Shown: positions 24,973-35,095 of the stretch, piece by piece
Numbering within the stretch: position 1 is the first letter of the stretch
How the letters are laid out: the number at the start of each line of letters is the position of its first letter
Origin: Phaseolus vulgaris
Lineage: Eukaryota > Streptophyta > Magnoliopsida > Fabales > Fabaceae
Direction: 5' to 3'
Length of the DNA stretch: 64,000 bases
Assembly (NCBI RefSeq): GCF_000499845.2
Contig: NC_023754.2
Span: 22,632,111 to 22,696,110 of the forward strand
The notes under the pieces: generated by a model
Seen by the model: only the letters and a program-made list of their open reading frames with translations
Told to the model about the DNA's origin: nothing
Databases searched by the model: none
Made by a program: the position numbers and the translations under genes

Positions 24973-26254
24973 TTACAGCCATACTGGCAACCAATTTTTG
25001 CCATCAATATAGTCAATAGTTAAAAAGGGCGCAACTTCTTCCTTAGTTAGCTGCAACGACCAAGGAGCACGTCCCTTGGTCACAGCACCAGGTCCATGGC
25101 AATTGTATTCCGCATGGACTAGATTTCTACAGTTTACATTAATTACCACAATTAGTCAATTAATTATAAATACTGTGCACAAAATATAAATAACAATATT
25201 AATTAAGTTCAATTGGTGACTTTTTCTTACTCTGTGCTACCGCCATGGCTCCAATTGGTCCACCCCTGTGGGACAATGGTCTTGGAGAGATATGTCTCAG
25301 AAAAAATCACCCTAGAATAAGGACCCTTGGCCCTTCCTAGGTAAACTTCACCAATGCCATAAACCTTGCCTTTGATGAAGATATATCCATTCAGCTCATC
25401 TGCATTTTCCCTATTATGAGCCGTGATTGAACCTTGAATCGTTAACCTTTTATCATCTACCACAAATATTTCAGCTTCCTGCATGAAAATGGATTTAATC
25501 AATGCTCGGTTCACTCCATAACCAATGTTAGCAAAAGCATCCATGGTACACACATGTAACTACTTACATGGAAGATTGTTCTGGCACGACCAAATATGAA
25601 ATCAATTGATCCTTGAATGTAGCAATTATCATAGTAATGTCTACCTTTTTTATCAAAGAGAGTGTTGTGAGTACTGTAAAACGAACAATGATAAAATGCC
25701 ACTTTGTCTGCTGCCACATATGCTGCCACCGATTGGTTTTGCGAGGTATAAGCAACCCCCGTAGGCGCCTCATTCTGCAATGAAAGGAATAAGTGGACCA
25801 TTTCACTTCTAAGAATAACTCAAACGAACTTTTTTTATTAGCTTGTTCAATTTTTTAGAGACATAAGTAAAATATTCAAACCACAACGTAATAGGAACAT
25901 AAATCAAGATCAGTGGATGCAACAGGCAATACCTTTTAAGGATGTTTTCTCATGTACGACAAATTTTATTCAGTTTTCAATCCTCATTTACAACATAGGA
26001 TTGCAAAGTTTTAATTAAGTATATAAGAAGAATTTACCTGAAAGCTAATTCCAAAGGCAATGAAGTCGTGTGCTTCGACTCTAAAGGTGGCAGAAGCCAC
26101 GTTGTCTGTAGAACTCTGAGACCAAACTATACCAGTTCTTCCTCTCCCATTCCCTCTCAGGAATATATAAGGCTTACTCTCTGGTATGTGCACCTTTTCT
26201 CTTCACATTATCAAAATGAAAACAAAATTTAACAAGTTTATATTTATTAAGCTC

Positions 26255-26296
<42 letters not shown>

Positions 26297-26595
26297 CAAG
26301 TACAGGGAAAAATGTATAAATTGCACCTGTATAGTCCTTTCCTAAGATGAACAATGATCCAATTCGAGTTTTCTTCAGGAATGGAATCTATGGCAGCTTG
26401 GATAGTTTTGAACTCCCCATTGCCATTGCCATCTACTTTGATAGTACGATTAATTCCTAACTTTTCTGTCAACATAGGTGAGGTGACTTTTTTTTCCTTA
26501 TCGGCAAGGGCAGAATGTGAGATGCAAGAAATGAGAAATGCAACTGTGAATGATGAAAGAAGAAAAGAAGAGCATGATGAAGGAAGATTAGCCAT
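24973..26595 (-). CDS. Pectinesterase family protein, 5 exons, 346 aa, altered active site
   Basis: Family members de-esterify homogalacturonan in the cell wall. Exons on the - strand: 26595-26327, 26200-26038, 25774-25568, 25478-25231 and 25126-24973; all joins are in frame with GT...AG introns (1041 nt). A signal peptide covers about residues 1-31, and the PME beta-helix domain starts near residue 50 (IKVDGNGNGEFKTIQAAID). There is no inhibitor-like pro-region. Family motifs: QSVAAY with Gln158, GSIDFIFG with Asp202, and YLGR with Arg262. Two usual motifs differ: the position of QDTL reads HNTL (His180-Asn181), and LGRPW reads LGRAK (Lys264). Asn181 replaces the Asp that acts as general acid/base in carrot PME (Asp136), so activity may be reduced or absent; this may be a trait of the whole subgroup. 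The C-terminus ends NWLPVWL. The gene converges with the GRP gene. Confidence 0.92.
26258..26291. repeat. (TA)n microsatellite at pectinesterase intron 1
   Basis: A TA run of about 34 bp in the 126-bp first intron (26201-26326) of the pectinesterase gene. Open frames that run through it are read-through of the intron. Confidence 0.9.
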
Positions 26596-28198
26596 GTCTT
26601 AGACGGAAGAGAATGTGAAGTTAGAATTTGGGGTGGTGGCTTTTGTGAGGCATGAAGATGGAAATGGAAGGCTCTTAAGTGCCAATAACATTCTTTAATT
26701 TTGGAGCTAAGATGTTAGGAAGGTAAAATTGAGCGTTTGTGAATGAAAGGACAGAATGGTTTAAAGATACATTGTCTATATTAGAGGACATCCATAAGTT
26801 CCTTTAATTTAGTTGCATAAGCCATTTGGCTTGTTTTCACGTCTTCCGTCTTTCTGCTTCTATATAACCATCAACTATAATTATTCACTCATATAGTTTA
26901 AGTATATTTTTTACTACAGCTTTAAAATGGACTCCAGAATTTTATTATTTAAAATTGAATATAATTAAAATAGCAATATTATAATGCGTACGTTAGTTTC
27001 ACATTTGATGAAGAAAAATGGACAAAATAACTGTACATAAACTATTTAACTTACACCTTAATCCTAGATGATAAATTAAGTCTAACAGTAAAATAATGTT
27101 AAATAATATGAAACAATTTTGATATGAGTTTACGAAATTTATTATTTATTTTCTTTTTTTTCAAACAATTTATTGACCCTCCATTAATCTTATATTTACC
27201 CCCCTGCTTATTGGTTAAAAATATAATTATTGTCTTAAAATAAAAAAATTTAAAGTCTAAATATTTACCTTTTTACATTTTCAATCCGTTTTAATTTATC
27301 TATAGTTTTTTCTTTGTCTCAAACTAAAACATTGAGAAATTTTTCTTCTTTCATTCATAACTAATGTTATTTAATTTTAACAATTTAAAGTACTCTTTTC
27401 TTTTATTTTTAAGATTTTATAGTTATATTGAATATATGTTAATGATTAATAAACACTCTTTAGATAAGTTAATTCTTCTTAATAAGAGATTTGGCTAGCT
27501 AATGGTACATATATTATTAATTAATTTTTTCAAAATTTATGCTCACATATATTTTAATTATTAATGAATAAGTGAATAAAAGTGAGATCATTTCAATATA
27601 ATTATATATATATATATATATTAATCTTATTCATATCCATAGATATATTTAGAATAAACAAATAGTGAAAAAAATAAAAATTAATGAATAAATATAGTTA
27701 ATAATTAAAATATCTTATATAAGAAGACATATCTTTTGAGTAATGACTTATACTAAAATAAATCATATTTAATTACTAAAGTAATCAATTTCTATTTTTT
27801 TTATTTTATTTCCCGTTTTTCAACAATGTGTCTTAGGACACACTTTAATAATTCAAATTTATTTTTTAATTGTAAACTTCCATTACTAAAAACCACCTTG
27901 GTATCTCATGGTTAGATATCAATTTAGGAACTACTTTATAAATTTTTATTAATAATAGAAACTACTTTATATACAAATAATTTTTGTAGTTAATAAAATT
28001 ATCTACAATTTAGTCAATACAATAATTAATTATTTTGATTTTAAATTAGTTTCTATTTAATAATTTTATTTTAGTTTTCATATTTTATTCAGCAAGAAAT
28101 TAACTTGTATTTAAAAAAAAAAACTAACTCTAATACTATTCTAATTTTCTTCAATTTTTATTATGCCTTATCACTTTTATTTATATTTTCATGAATCT
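26596..28198. other. AT-rich spacer with decayed repeat
   Basis: Begins with the pectinesterase promoter (TATA-like TATATAGA on the - strand near 26860). From 26900 on it is extremely AT-rich and non-coding, with a short (TA)n at 27602-27621. Between about 27890 and 28080 are words such as ATATCAATTTAGGAACTA and AAATTAGTTTCTATTTAA, also found in the adjacent MITE, so this is probably a decayed relative. Confidence 0.5.
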
Positions 28199-28522
28199 CA
28201 CTACAAGAAAATCATGAAATAGAAACTAATTTTAAAGACAAAAAATAATTAGTTGCTATAGTGACTAAATTAGAGACCATTTTAGAGACTAAAATATTGT
28301 TGATTTATAAATTAGTTTCTATTATTGTAAAATGGTTTCTAAATTGGTATCTAATTAGCGATCAAATTTTTTGTTACCAAATTTAGAAACTATTTAACAA
28401 TAATAGAAACTAATTTAGGAATAAAAAAAAAGTCTCTAAAATGGTATCTAATTTAGTCATTATAATAACTAATTATTTTTTATCTCTACAATTAGTTTCT
28501 ATTTCATGATTTTCTTGTAGTG
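28199..28522. mobile_element. CACTA-type MITE, 324 bp
   Basis: Starts CACTACAAGAAAATCATGAA and ends with the inverted copy TTCATGATTTTCTTGTAGTG. The terminal inverted repeats continue imperfectly for about 35-40 bp, including AATAGAAACTAATT. CACTACAAGAAAA is the end sequence typical of plant CACTA (En/Spm) transposons. The interior is AT-rich, partly palindromic and non-coding, so the element is non-autonomous. The flanking 3-bp words are TCT and TAT, an imperfect match to the expected 3-bp duplication. Confidence 0.85.
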
Positions 28523-28746
28523 TATAATTAATTAAGAAAATTCTTGATGCAGATTTTTTGAGAATATATATAAAAATATTCATTAATGTTAACATTTTAA
28601 ATGATTCATAATACAATTCAAACACATTCAAAACTCTTTTTCACATCACAATGTATAAGAAAATGATAAAAAATGGTAAGAAGAAGAGATGTTTCTTATT
28701 CTCTTATGTGTATATTACATCACTTCATGTATAAGAAATATATATA

Positions 28747-28909
28747 GGGAGTTTTCCTCCCCAAATTACAATCTAATTAGGTAGGATACTAATCATGAGA
28801 TTCTATAATTATTAAATTAATTGCATATAATTGGGTACAATATCGTCAAATATTGCATACAATAATTGCATATAATTTGATAATTATTATTTGCTTAATA
28901 ATCTCTCTA
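28747..28909 (+). repeat. Left copy of 160-bp direct repeat (probable copia LTR fragment)
   Basis: About 95% identical to 33491-33644 in the same orientation; shared words include ATTAGGTAGGATACTAATCA and AATTGCATATAATTGGGTA. A TATATATAGGGAG word lies at its left edge. The two copies bracket the whole copia cluster, consistent with LTR remnants of an older element into which the 29278-32426 element inserted. Confidence 0.65.
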
Positions 28910-29272
28910 AAAATCATTCTCTTTTCACTTGTGTCTTCTCTAAAAAAATTTGACCACCTCCTTCATCAAACTGACAATTAGAGGTCACCACTAGAAAGAC
29001 TGTGAATACAACAAAACTGTCTAGTCATAATTTTAGTTAAAGTAATTTTATTTTTACATTTTTTCCTTTGAATAAGTTTTTAGTTTTGTGGTTGGCCTAG
29101 ATAAACTTGTTTGCATGTGATGTTTTTAACTTCAAGATTAGTCATTGCTAGTTCAGAGTCCTAGGAATATGTTTGGATCATTGATCGACTCTTTATGTTG
29201 TAGAGTAAGTTATTCTTGTGTTTATTGAGAGTTTGAGCTCTTTGTAAGCATGCTACTTCTTCTTAAGTAAGA
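28910..29272. other. Target region left of the nested copia element
   Basis: Moderately AT-rich DNA without a usable open frame. On the - strand short stretches weakly recall copia polyprotein, so it may be degenerate interior of the older element; I cannot show this. Confidence 0.35.
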
Positions 29273-29277
29273 GAATC

Positions 29278-29516
29278 TGTAGGAACTAATGGAACAAAAT
29301 AAGAAAATGCAAAAGGTTATAGTAACTGATTGAACGTAATTACACAAAATTGCAAAACTGATCTTATTCATTTTGATTTACTCAATCATATATATAATAA
29401 AATTACAATTACTGGAAGCTATAAAATATAATACTAACAGGCCTGTAAACTAACTATTAATGCAATATAACGGTAAAATAGTTTAAGGGTAATAAAATCA
29501 GAATTAATAACCAACA
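29278..29516 (-). repeat. Copia 3' LTR (239 bp)
   Basis: On the element strand it begins TGTTGGTTATTAATTC and ends CCTACA, so it has the usual TG...CA termini. It directly abuts the GAATC duplication on its outer side and the polypurine tract on its inner side. Confidence 0.92.
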
Positions 29517-29522
29517 TCCCCC

Positions 29523-32061
29523 TTAATTCTGATTTGGAATCACTCTCATGCCCAACATATCTCTTAACTTGATGAAAGCATCGATCTTCAATGGCTTAGT
29601 GAAAATATCTGCAATCTGATCTTTTGATTTGCAGTATTCCAATTTGATCATGTTCTTCCCAACTTGGTCTCGCAGGAAGTGATATCGAATATCGATGTGT
29701 TTACTTCTTTGATGAAAAACCGGAGACATTGTCAACATAAATCTTAATTGGAACATCTAGATTAAAACCAATTTGAGTCATGATATTGCTAAGCCAAACT
29801 GATTGACAAGCACTTGATGCTACGGCTACATACTCAGCTTCACAAGTAGATAATGCAACAATTGACTGTTTCTTTGATGACCACAAGCAAACCGTTTTTT
29901 CGATCATAAAACAATTACCACTAGTGCTCTTCCTCTCGTCTGAATCTCCACCCCAATTATTGTTTGAGTATCCAACGATCTCAATCTTCTTAGATGAAGA
30001 GTAAAATAGACCAAAAGTTGTAGTACCTTTGATGTAGCGCATAATTCTCTTTACAGTTTGTAAATGGACTTGTCGAGGTAACTCCATGTATCGACTGACC
30101 AATCCCACAGCATAACATATATCTGGTCTAGTACACGTGAGATATCTAAGGCTCCCAACAATCTGCTTAAAGTATGTTGCATCTACAGTTTGTCCATCAC
30201 CTTCCTTCGTGAGCTTAATTCCAGTTTCAATTGGAGTTTTAACTGGGTTTGAATCCTCCATCTTAAACTTCTTTAAAAACTCATCAGCAAATTTCCTCTG
30301 ATGAATGAAGATTCCATCATCTCCTTGGATGACTTCAATGCCCAAAAAGTAGGACATAAGACCGAGATCAGTTATCTCAAATTCCTTCATCATGATATGC
30401 TTGAAATCACCAATCATTTTGAGATTACTTCCTGTAAAAATCACATCATCAACATAAAGACATAAAATTAGCAAATCTCCATAATCATTAGTCTTTACAT
30501 AAAGACCATGATCTGATGCACATTTTTTGAATCCAATGGCATGAAGAAATGAATCAATCATGTTGTTCTAAGCTCTTGGTGCCTGTTTAAGACCATATAA
30601 AGCCTTAGTTAGTCGGTACACCTTCTCCTCTTTGCCAGATTGTATGAAACCCGACGACTGCTTTACATAAACCTCTTCATCAAGTGGGTCATTTAGAAAC
30701 GCAGACTTGACGTCTATTTGGTGAATTTTCCATTGCCTTTGTGCAGCTAAAGTAATGATTAATCTCACTGTTTCCATTCAAGCTACAGGAGAAAATATTT
30801 CTCCGTAATCATAGCCTTCTCTTTGCTCGAATCCCTTTGCCACCAACCTTGCCTTGTATCTATCAATCTCACCATTTGCTTTCACTTTAATCTTGTATAC
30901 CCACTTCACATCAATTGCTTTGTGTCCTTTTGGAAGATCAGTGAGCTGCCATGTATTGTTTTTTTCAATCGCCATCAATTCTTCATTCATAGCCTCTTTC
31001 CATTTGGGGTGTTGGATGGCATCTGCAAGTCTCACGGGTTCTGAATCTGCAAGAAAAGCAAAGTGAACTAAATCTCCATTGTCATTAACTTCATCATCAA
31101 GATTTACTTCGCAATCTTGAAGGTGTACAGGTTGTCGTTGCTGCCTTCTTGGTTGCTCCATCATAGTTGCAATTGGAGCTGCAACTTCAGGTTGAATTAC
31201 AGGTTCAAGTTGAACTGCAGGTGCTACAGGTTGAACTACTGCAGGTGCTTCAAGAGTGACTCCATCTTCCTCTTGTTCGTGATTTCTATCTTCTTGAGCA
31301 CAATTGGCAGCATGATTATCACTTTTTAATCTGCACTCATTTGCATAATGGTCGCGTTTATTGCAGTTATAACACTTCACATTTAATTTATTATACATGC
31401 CTCCTCGTCCTCCGCGCCAAGAGTCTCCATGATTCTGGCCACCACGACCTTTGTTGAAATAGCTACCATGTTTATGATAGGAGCTACCAATTGAGGCTTG
31501 TGCTTGTAAAGCCTGTTCAATTGGTTTTTCAATCTTATTGTCATTCATCCGCTGCTCATGCGCTCGTAGGGAACCAGACAATAACCTTACTGTCATTTTT
31601 TAAATGTCATTGGCCTCTTCAATTACAGCAACAACATGTTCAAATCTGGGAGTTAAAGACCTCAAAATCTTTTCCACTTTTGCCTACTTCAAATGTGTTT
31701 CACCATTGCTCTTCATCTGATTTGTCAAGGCAAGAACTTTGTTTATATAGACATCAATAGTCTATGTGGTTTCCATCTACAGCAATTCATATTGGCGTCT
31801 TAGGGTTTGAAGACGCACCCTTTTGATCTTATCATCACCTTTATAATTGGTTGACAAAATTGTCCAAGCCTCACTGGCAGTTGTTGCTCCTTCTATCTGC
31901 TCAAACGTCTCATCATTCATCCCTTGATAGATGAGATACAAGGCCTTGTCCTTCTTCTTCTGATCACGATGCGCTACTCGTTGCGCCTCAGTTGCATTAT
32001 CACCTAATGCAGACACTCCACTCTCAACGACAAACGACATCCCATAACTCATGATAATCAA
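29523..32061 (-). pseudogene. Broken copia gag-pol lacking protease and integrase
   Basis: Reading on the - strand: gag (from 32061) with in-frame stops near 31780, 31750, 31690 and 31600, and a CCHC zinc knuckle (CYNCNKRDHYANEC) near 31380-31340. The frame then passes directly into the pre-RT region, so the protease and integrase block has been lost cleanly in frame. Reverse transcriptase follows (VKWVYKIKVKANGEIDRYKA; LCLYVDDVIF catalytic motif near 30460) with a stop between 30778 and 30777 (GCTTGAATG) and another at 30567-30562. RNase H-related sequence (CEAEYVA, SKHIDIRYHFLRD, ADIFTKPL) contains a frameshift with a small deletion near 29720. The many breaks make this a dead copy. Confidence 0.9.
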
Positions 32062-32153
32062 ACAAAACTTTCATTTGCACACACCACCGATTGTAATTTT
32101 TTTCCATCAAGGATAGGGACTGATAATTGGGTAGAGTTCATGATAACAGACTA

Positions 32154-32165
32154 GCTGTGATACAC
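32154..32165 (-). other. Degenerate copia primer-binding site
   Basis: On the element strand GTGTATCACAGC lies just inside the 5' LTR. It resembles the usual initiator-tRNA-Met site TGGTATCAGAGC with a few mismatches. Position supports the assignment more than sequence does. Confidence 0.5.
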
Positions 32166-32166
32166 T

Positions 32167-32426
32167 TATAGGAACTAATGGAAGGAAATAAGAAAAGGCA
32201 AAAGGTTATAGTAACTGATTGAACGTAATTACACAAAATTGCAAAACTGATCTTATTCATTTTGATTTACTCAATCATATATATAATAAAATTACAATTA
32301 CTGGAAGCTATAAAATAGAATACTAACAGGCCTGTAAACTAACTATTAATGCAATATAACGGTAAAATAGTTTAAGGGTAATAAAATCAGAATTAATAAT
32401 AATAAAATCTGAATTAATAACCAACA
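32167..32426 (-). repeat. Copia 5' LTR (260 bp)
   Basis: Matches the 29278-29516 LTR apart from about five substitutions and an extra ~21 bp near its outer end (a second AATAAAATCTGAATTAAT-like copy). Its inner terminus is mutated from CA to TA on the element strand. It is followed on the outer side by GAATC. Confidence 0.9.
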
Positions 32427-32579
32427 GAATCTAACTTTACTTTTCAATATAACCCACCAACTTCAAATTTTCTTGGATGATTGTTTTGAGTAAATTAATA
32501 TGTGTTGATATAGATTGAATGTGATAGTATAGATATGCTAGATTTTGTTGATATAGTAAACTTCAAATTCATTGTAACT

Positions 32580-32825
32580 TGTTTGAAGATAGTTTGGTTG
32601 CGATATCTGTTGCAGGATTTAAAGGTGCCATGTAATTTGCCAGCTCAACTTTTTTGTGACAATCAAGCGGCATTACATATAGCAGCAAACCCAGTATTTC
32701 ATGAACGCACAAAACACATTGAAATAGACTGCCACATTGTGCGAGAAAAATTACAAGCTGGGATAATCAGTCCTTCATATGTACCGACACAGTATCAGCT
32801 CGCAGATATTTTTACGAAGGTTTGG
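32580..32825 (+). pseudogene. Copia RNase H fragment
   Basis: The + strand reads [20 protein letters not shown], then [18 protein letters not shown], then YQLADIFTK, the typical 3' end of a Ty1/copia polyprotein. Nothing upstream continues it. It is on the opposite strand to the nested element and to the integrase fragment that follows, so it belongs to a separate or inverted relic. Confidence 0.85.
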
Positions 32826-32828
32826 TAA

Positions 32829-33484
32829 TGGGTGCTAAACTTTTTGGCATGGGAGAAGAAAGTTGGTCTACTGGAGGTTCAGGTGTATTATGACGAGTAG
32901 GAGAAGAATGTTGGTTTGATGGAGGTTCAGGTGCATTGTGACGAGTAGGAGAAGAGAGTTGGTTTGGTGGAGGTTCAGGTGTATTGTGACGAGTAGGAGA
33001 AAAAGGTTGGTTTGATGGAGGTTCAGGTGCATTGTGATGAGTAAGAGAAGAAGGTTGATTGAGTGAATGTTGGACATGAGTGGGTAAGTCAATGTCAATA
33101 GTGGACAAAATACCTTGTAATGGAAGTGAGGATTGTGTCTGTGACTGTTGGCAGAATGGGAAAACACTTTCATGGAAGATGACATCCCGACTTGTAAAAA
33201 AAGTGTTTGCATCTATATCAAATAATTTGTATGATTTTTTACTGTGAGGATAACCAATGAAGATGCATGGGCACGCAGATCAAATTTTTGCTTAGTTGAA
33301 ACAACAGTTGTGTAACAGAGGCAACCAAAAGTTGTTAGATGATGAGAAAATGATGAAGGTGGTTGATTATATAGTAGCTCAAAAGGTCATTTATTTTGTT
33401 AGTAAAGGTGATGACAAGCGATTAATGATATATGTGGCGGTTAAAACACATTCTCCCAAAATTCTAATGGTAAATTGGACTGAA
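32829..33484 (-). pseudogene. Copia integrase C-terminal fragment
   Basis: On the - strand, from 33484 downward in two frames: ILGECVLTATYIINRL, PFELLYNQPPSSFSHH, FGCLCYTTVV, ACIFIGYPHSKKSYKLFD and FFTSRDVIFHESVFPF. This is the C-terminal part of a copia integrase domain and the start of the variable region before reverse transcriptase. There are stop codons and a frameshift near 33410. It ends in a Pro/Ser-rich tandem repeat. Confidence 0.85.
32873..33064. repeat. 48-bp minisatellite, 4 copies, inside copia relic
   Basis: Units start at 32873, 32921, 32969 and 33017. On the - strand they encode a 16-residue repeat of the type SPTRHNTPEPPSNQ. Units differ by several substitutions. It lies in the hypervariable linker between integrase and reverse transcriptase. 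Confidence 0.88.
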
Positions 33485-33490
33485 ATAGGA

Positions 33491-33644
33491 GGGAGTTTCT
33501 CTCTCCCAAATTACATCTAATTAGGTAGGATACTAATCATGAGATTCTATAATTATTAAATTAATTGCATATAATTGGGTATAAAATCGTCAAATATTGT
33601 ATACAATAATTGCATATAATTTGATAATTATTATTTCCTTAATA
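33491..33644 (+). repeat. Right copy of 160-bp direct repeat (probable copia LTR fragment)
   Basis: Direct-orientation partner of 28747-28909. It starts GGGAGTTTCTCTCTCCC and abuts the integrase fragment at 33484. No second LTR boundary or target duplication could be fixed, so LTR identity is inferred. Confidence 0.65.
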
Positions 33645-34866
33645 GAGATTGTGATTATATTAAAATGAAACTGAATAACTAATTTTTCTATTTATATATA
33701 TATATATATATATTTTACTTTAATAATAAAATATTTAGGTGTCATTTTAATTATATCACTTATACTCTAAAACTATTTTATAGCTCCTAATAATTAATGT
33801 AAGAACATGAGAACTTGTAAATTGTTCCACGCAAAAAAATATTATACTTTCATATCTTGTAATTCCAATAAAAAAAACACCACAAAGATATATAAACTAA
33901 TTTTATACACAAAAGATAATTCCTTATTATATTGACTAAGTTAGATTATATTTTCTAAACTAAATATTAGTATCTAAAGTAATTTTTATTATTAATAAAA
34001 ATTTATAAACTAGTTTCTAAATTGATATCTAATATTAACTACTAACTATTTTAGATTCTAAATTATGAAATCCTTAAAATATTTCCCTAAAAATCTACAC
34101 TTCAAATCATTCTAAATCTCCATCCATAATAAGAGAAAAAGATTAAGAAAGAAAACCAAAACACCCAGTAAAACTCTTCAATCAAAAGACTTCATACCAA
34201 CTTAAAAACCTCAAACAAATCCAAGACCATAAAAAACATTTTCATGCATTCAAGATTTTGTTATTTATATATAAAATAAAAATAAAAATGTAAGAACAAT
34301 GTCAAAACAAAGATAAAAAAAAACATGTATATTATTGAGAGAATGAAAAAAAAAAAACTCATGCACAAAATAGAAAAATAAAACAGATAAATGCGCTTAA
34401 GGGCAATCAAGTTGCGCTGCAGTGTAAAATAAAAACAAAAACAAATGATCGATAAGTTGAACAAAATGTTACAACGCTAAGCAAATAGTACAAAAATAAT
34501 ACTTTCTAATTTTTCTTTCAGATTTTTTAGATATTTATCACCAACTCTTATAATTGTTGTTATATATATATATATATATATATATTATTTATTTATTTAT
34601 TTATTTATAAAAAGCTTTCATGTTAGGTATCATTATGCTACTTGACATCTCAGTGACACCTCAAATAACAACAATAATTTGTCAATATATGAAAAAATTA
34701 TTATTAAAAAAAAAATACAAAAATATGGGAGACTAGACCAAAACTTATATGTTAACAAAAACGATACATAGATAGACTATACCTATTAATAAAGAATTCT
34801 AAGAACAGGCTAGATGGAAGCCTATTATAACAATAAAATGATTCTTTATGAATAAATCATAAATTA
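33645..34866. other. AT-rich spacer with decayed MITE-like sequence and simple repeats
   Basis: Non-coding. Around 33890-34075 the words AACTAGTTTCTAAATTGATA and CTAAATTATGAAATCCTT recall the CACTA MITE at 28199 and may be a decayed relative. Simple repeats: (TA)n at about 33697-33712 and 34561-34584, followed by about six TTTA units to 34608. Confidence 0.5.
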
Positions 34867-35095
34867 GTCAACTTATCAACAATAATTATGAGTCAACTTA
34901 TCAACAGTAATATTCCCTTCACGGTAAATATGAGTAACCATAAACCTGATTTTTCCACAGTAATTAAGACAAGTATTCAATCGATTACGAAGCATCCAAA
35001 AAAACATTTGTCTAGCAGGAAACGCAACACAAACCAAGACAGAGTCACATTCCAACCAAACATTAGTAAGATCCAATTTTTGAGCTTCTATAATT
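34867..35095 (-). pseudogene. RNase H-like relic (RVT_3 type)
   Basis: The - strand reads LTNVWLECDSVLVCVAF, WMLRNRLNTCLNYC and FMVTHIYREGNITVDKL. These are the signature stretches of the RNase H-like domain found at the ends of plant LINE polyproteins and in related host-like fragments (WLECDS, HIxREGN, xDKLA). The start of the domain is missing, so this is a solitary 3' fragment. Confidence 0.75.

Larger units (their letters stand above)
29278..32426 (-). mobile_element. Internally deleted Ty1/copia LTR retrotransposon, 3149 bp
   Basis: Complete at its ends: LTRs at 29278-29516 and 32167-32426, flanked by a perfect 5-bp target duplication GAATC (29273-29277 and 32427-32431). It reads on the - strand: 5' LTR at the right, a degenerate initiator-tRNA-Met primer site, gag, reverse transcriptase, RNase H, a polypurine tract (AAGGGGGA at 29524-29517), then the 3' LTR. 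Protease and integrase are absent: gag zinc knuckle sequence runs straight into the region before reverse transcriptase. The LTRs differ by about five substitutions and one ~21-bp insertion, so insertion is fairly recent. It cannot be autonomous. Confidence 0.92.

Noticed and set aside
32873..33064. CRISPR-like direct repeats
   Set aside because: Units are contiguous without unique spacers, in plant DNA, and encode a peptide repeat inside a retroelement.
33296..33520. 74-codon + strand frame
   Set aside because: Antisense to copia integrase sequence on the - strand, which explains its openness.
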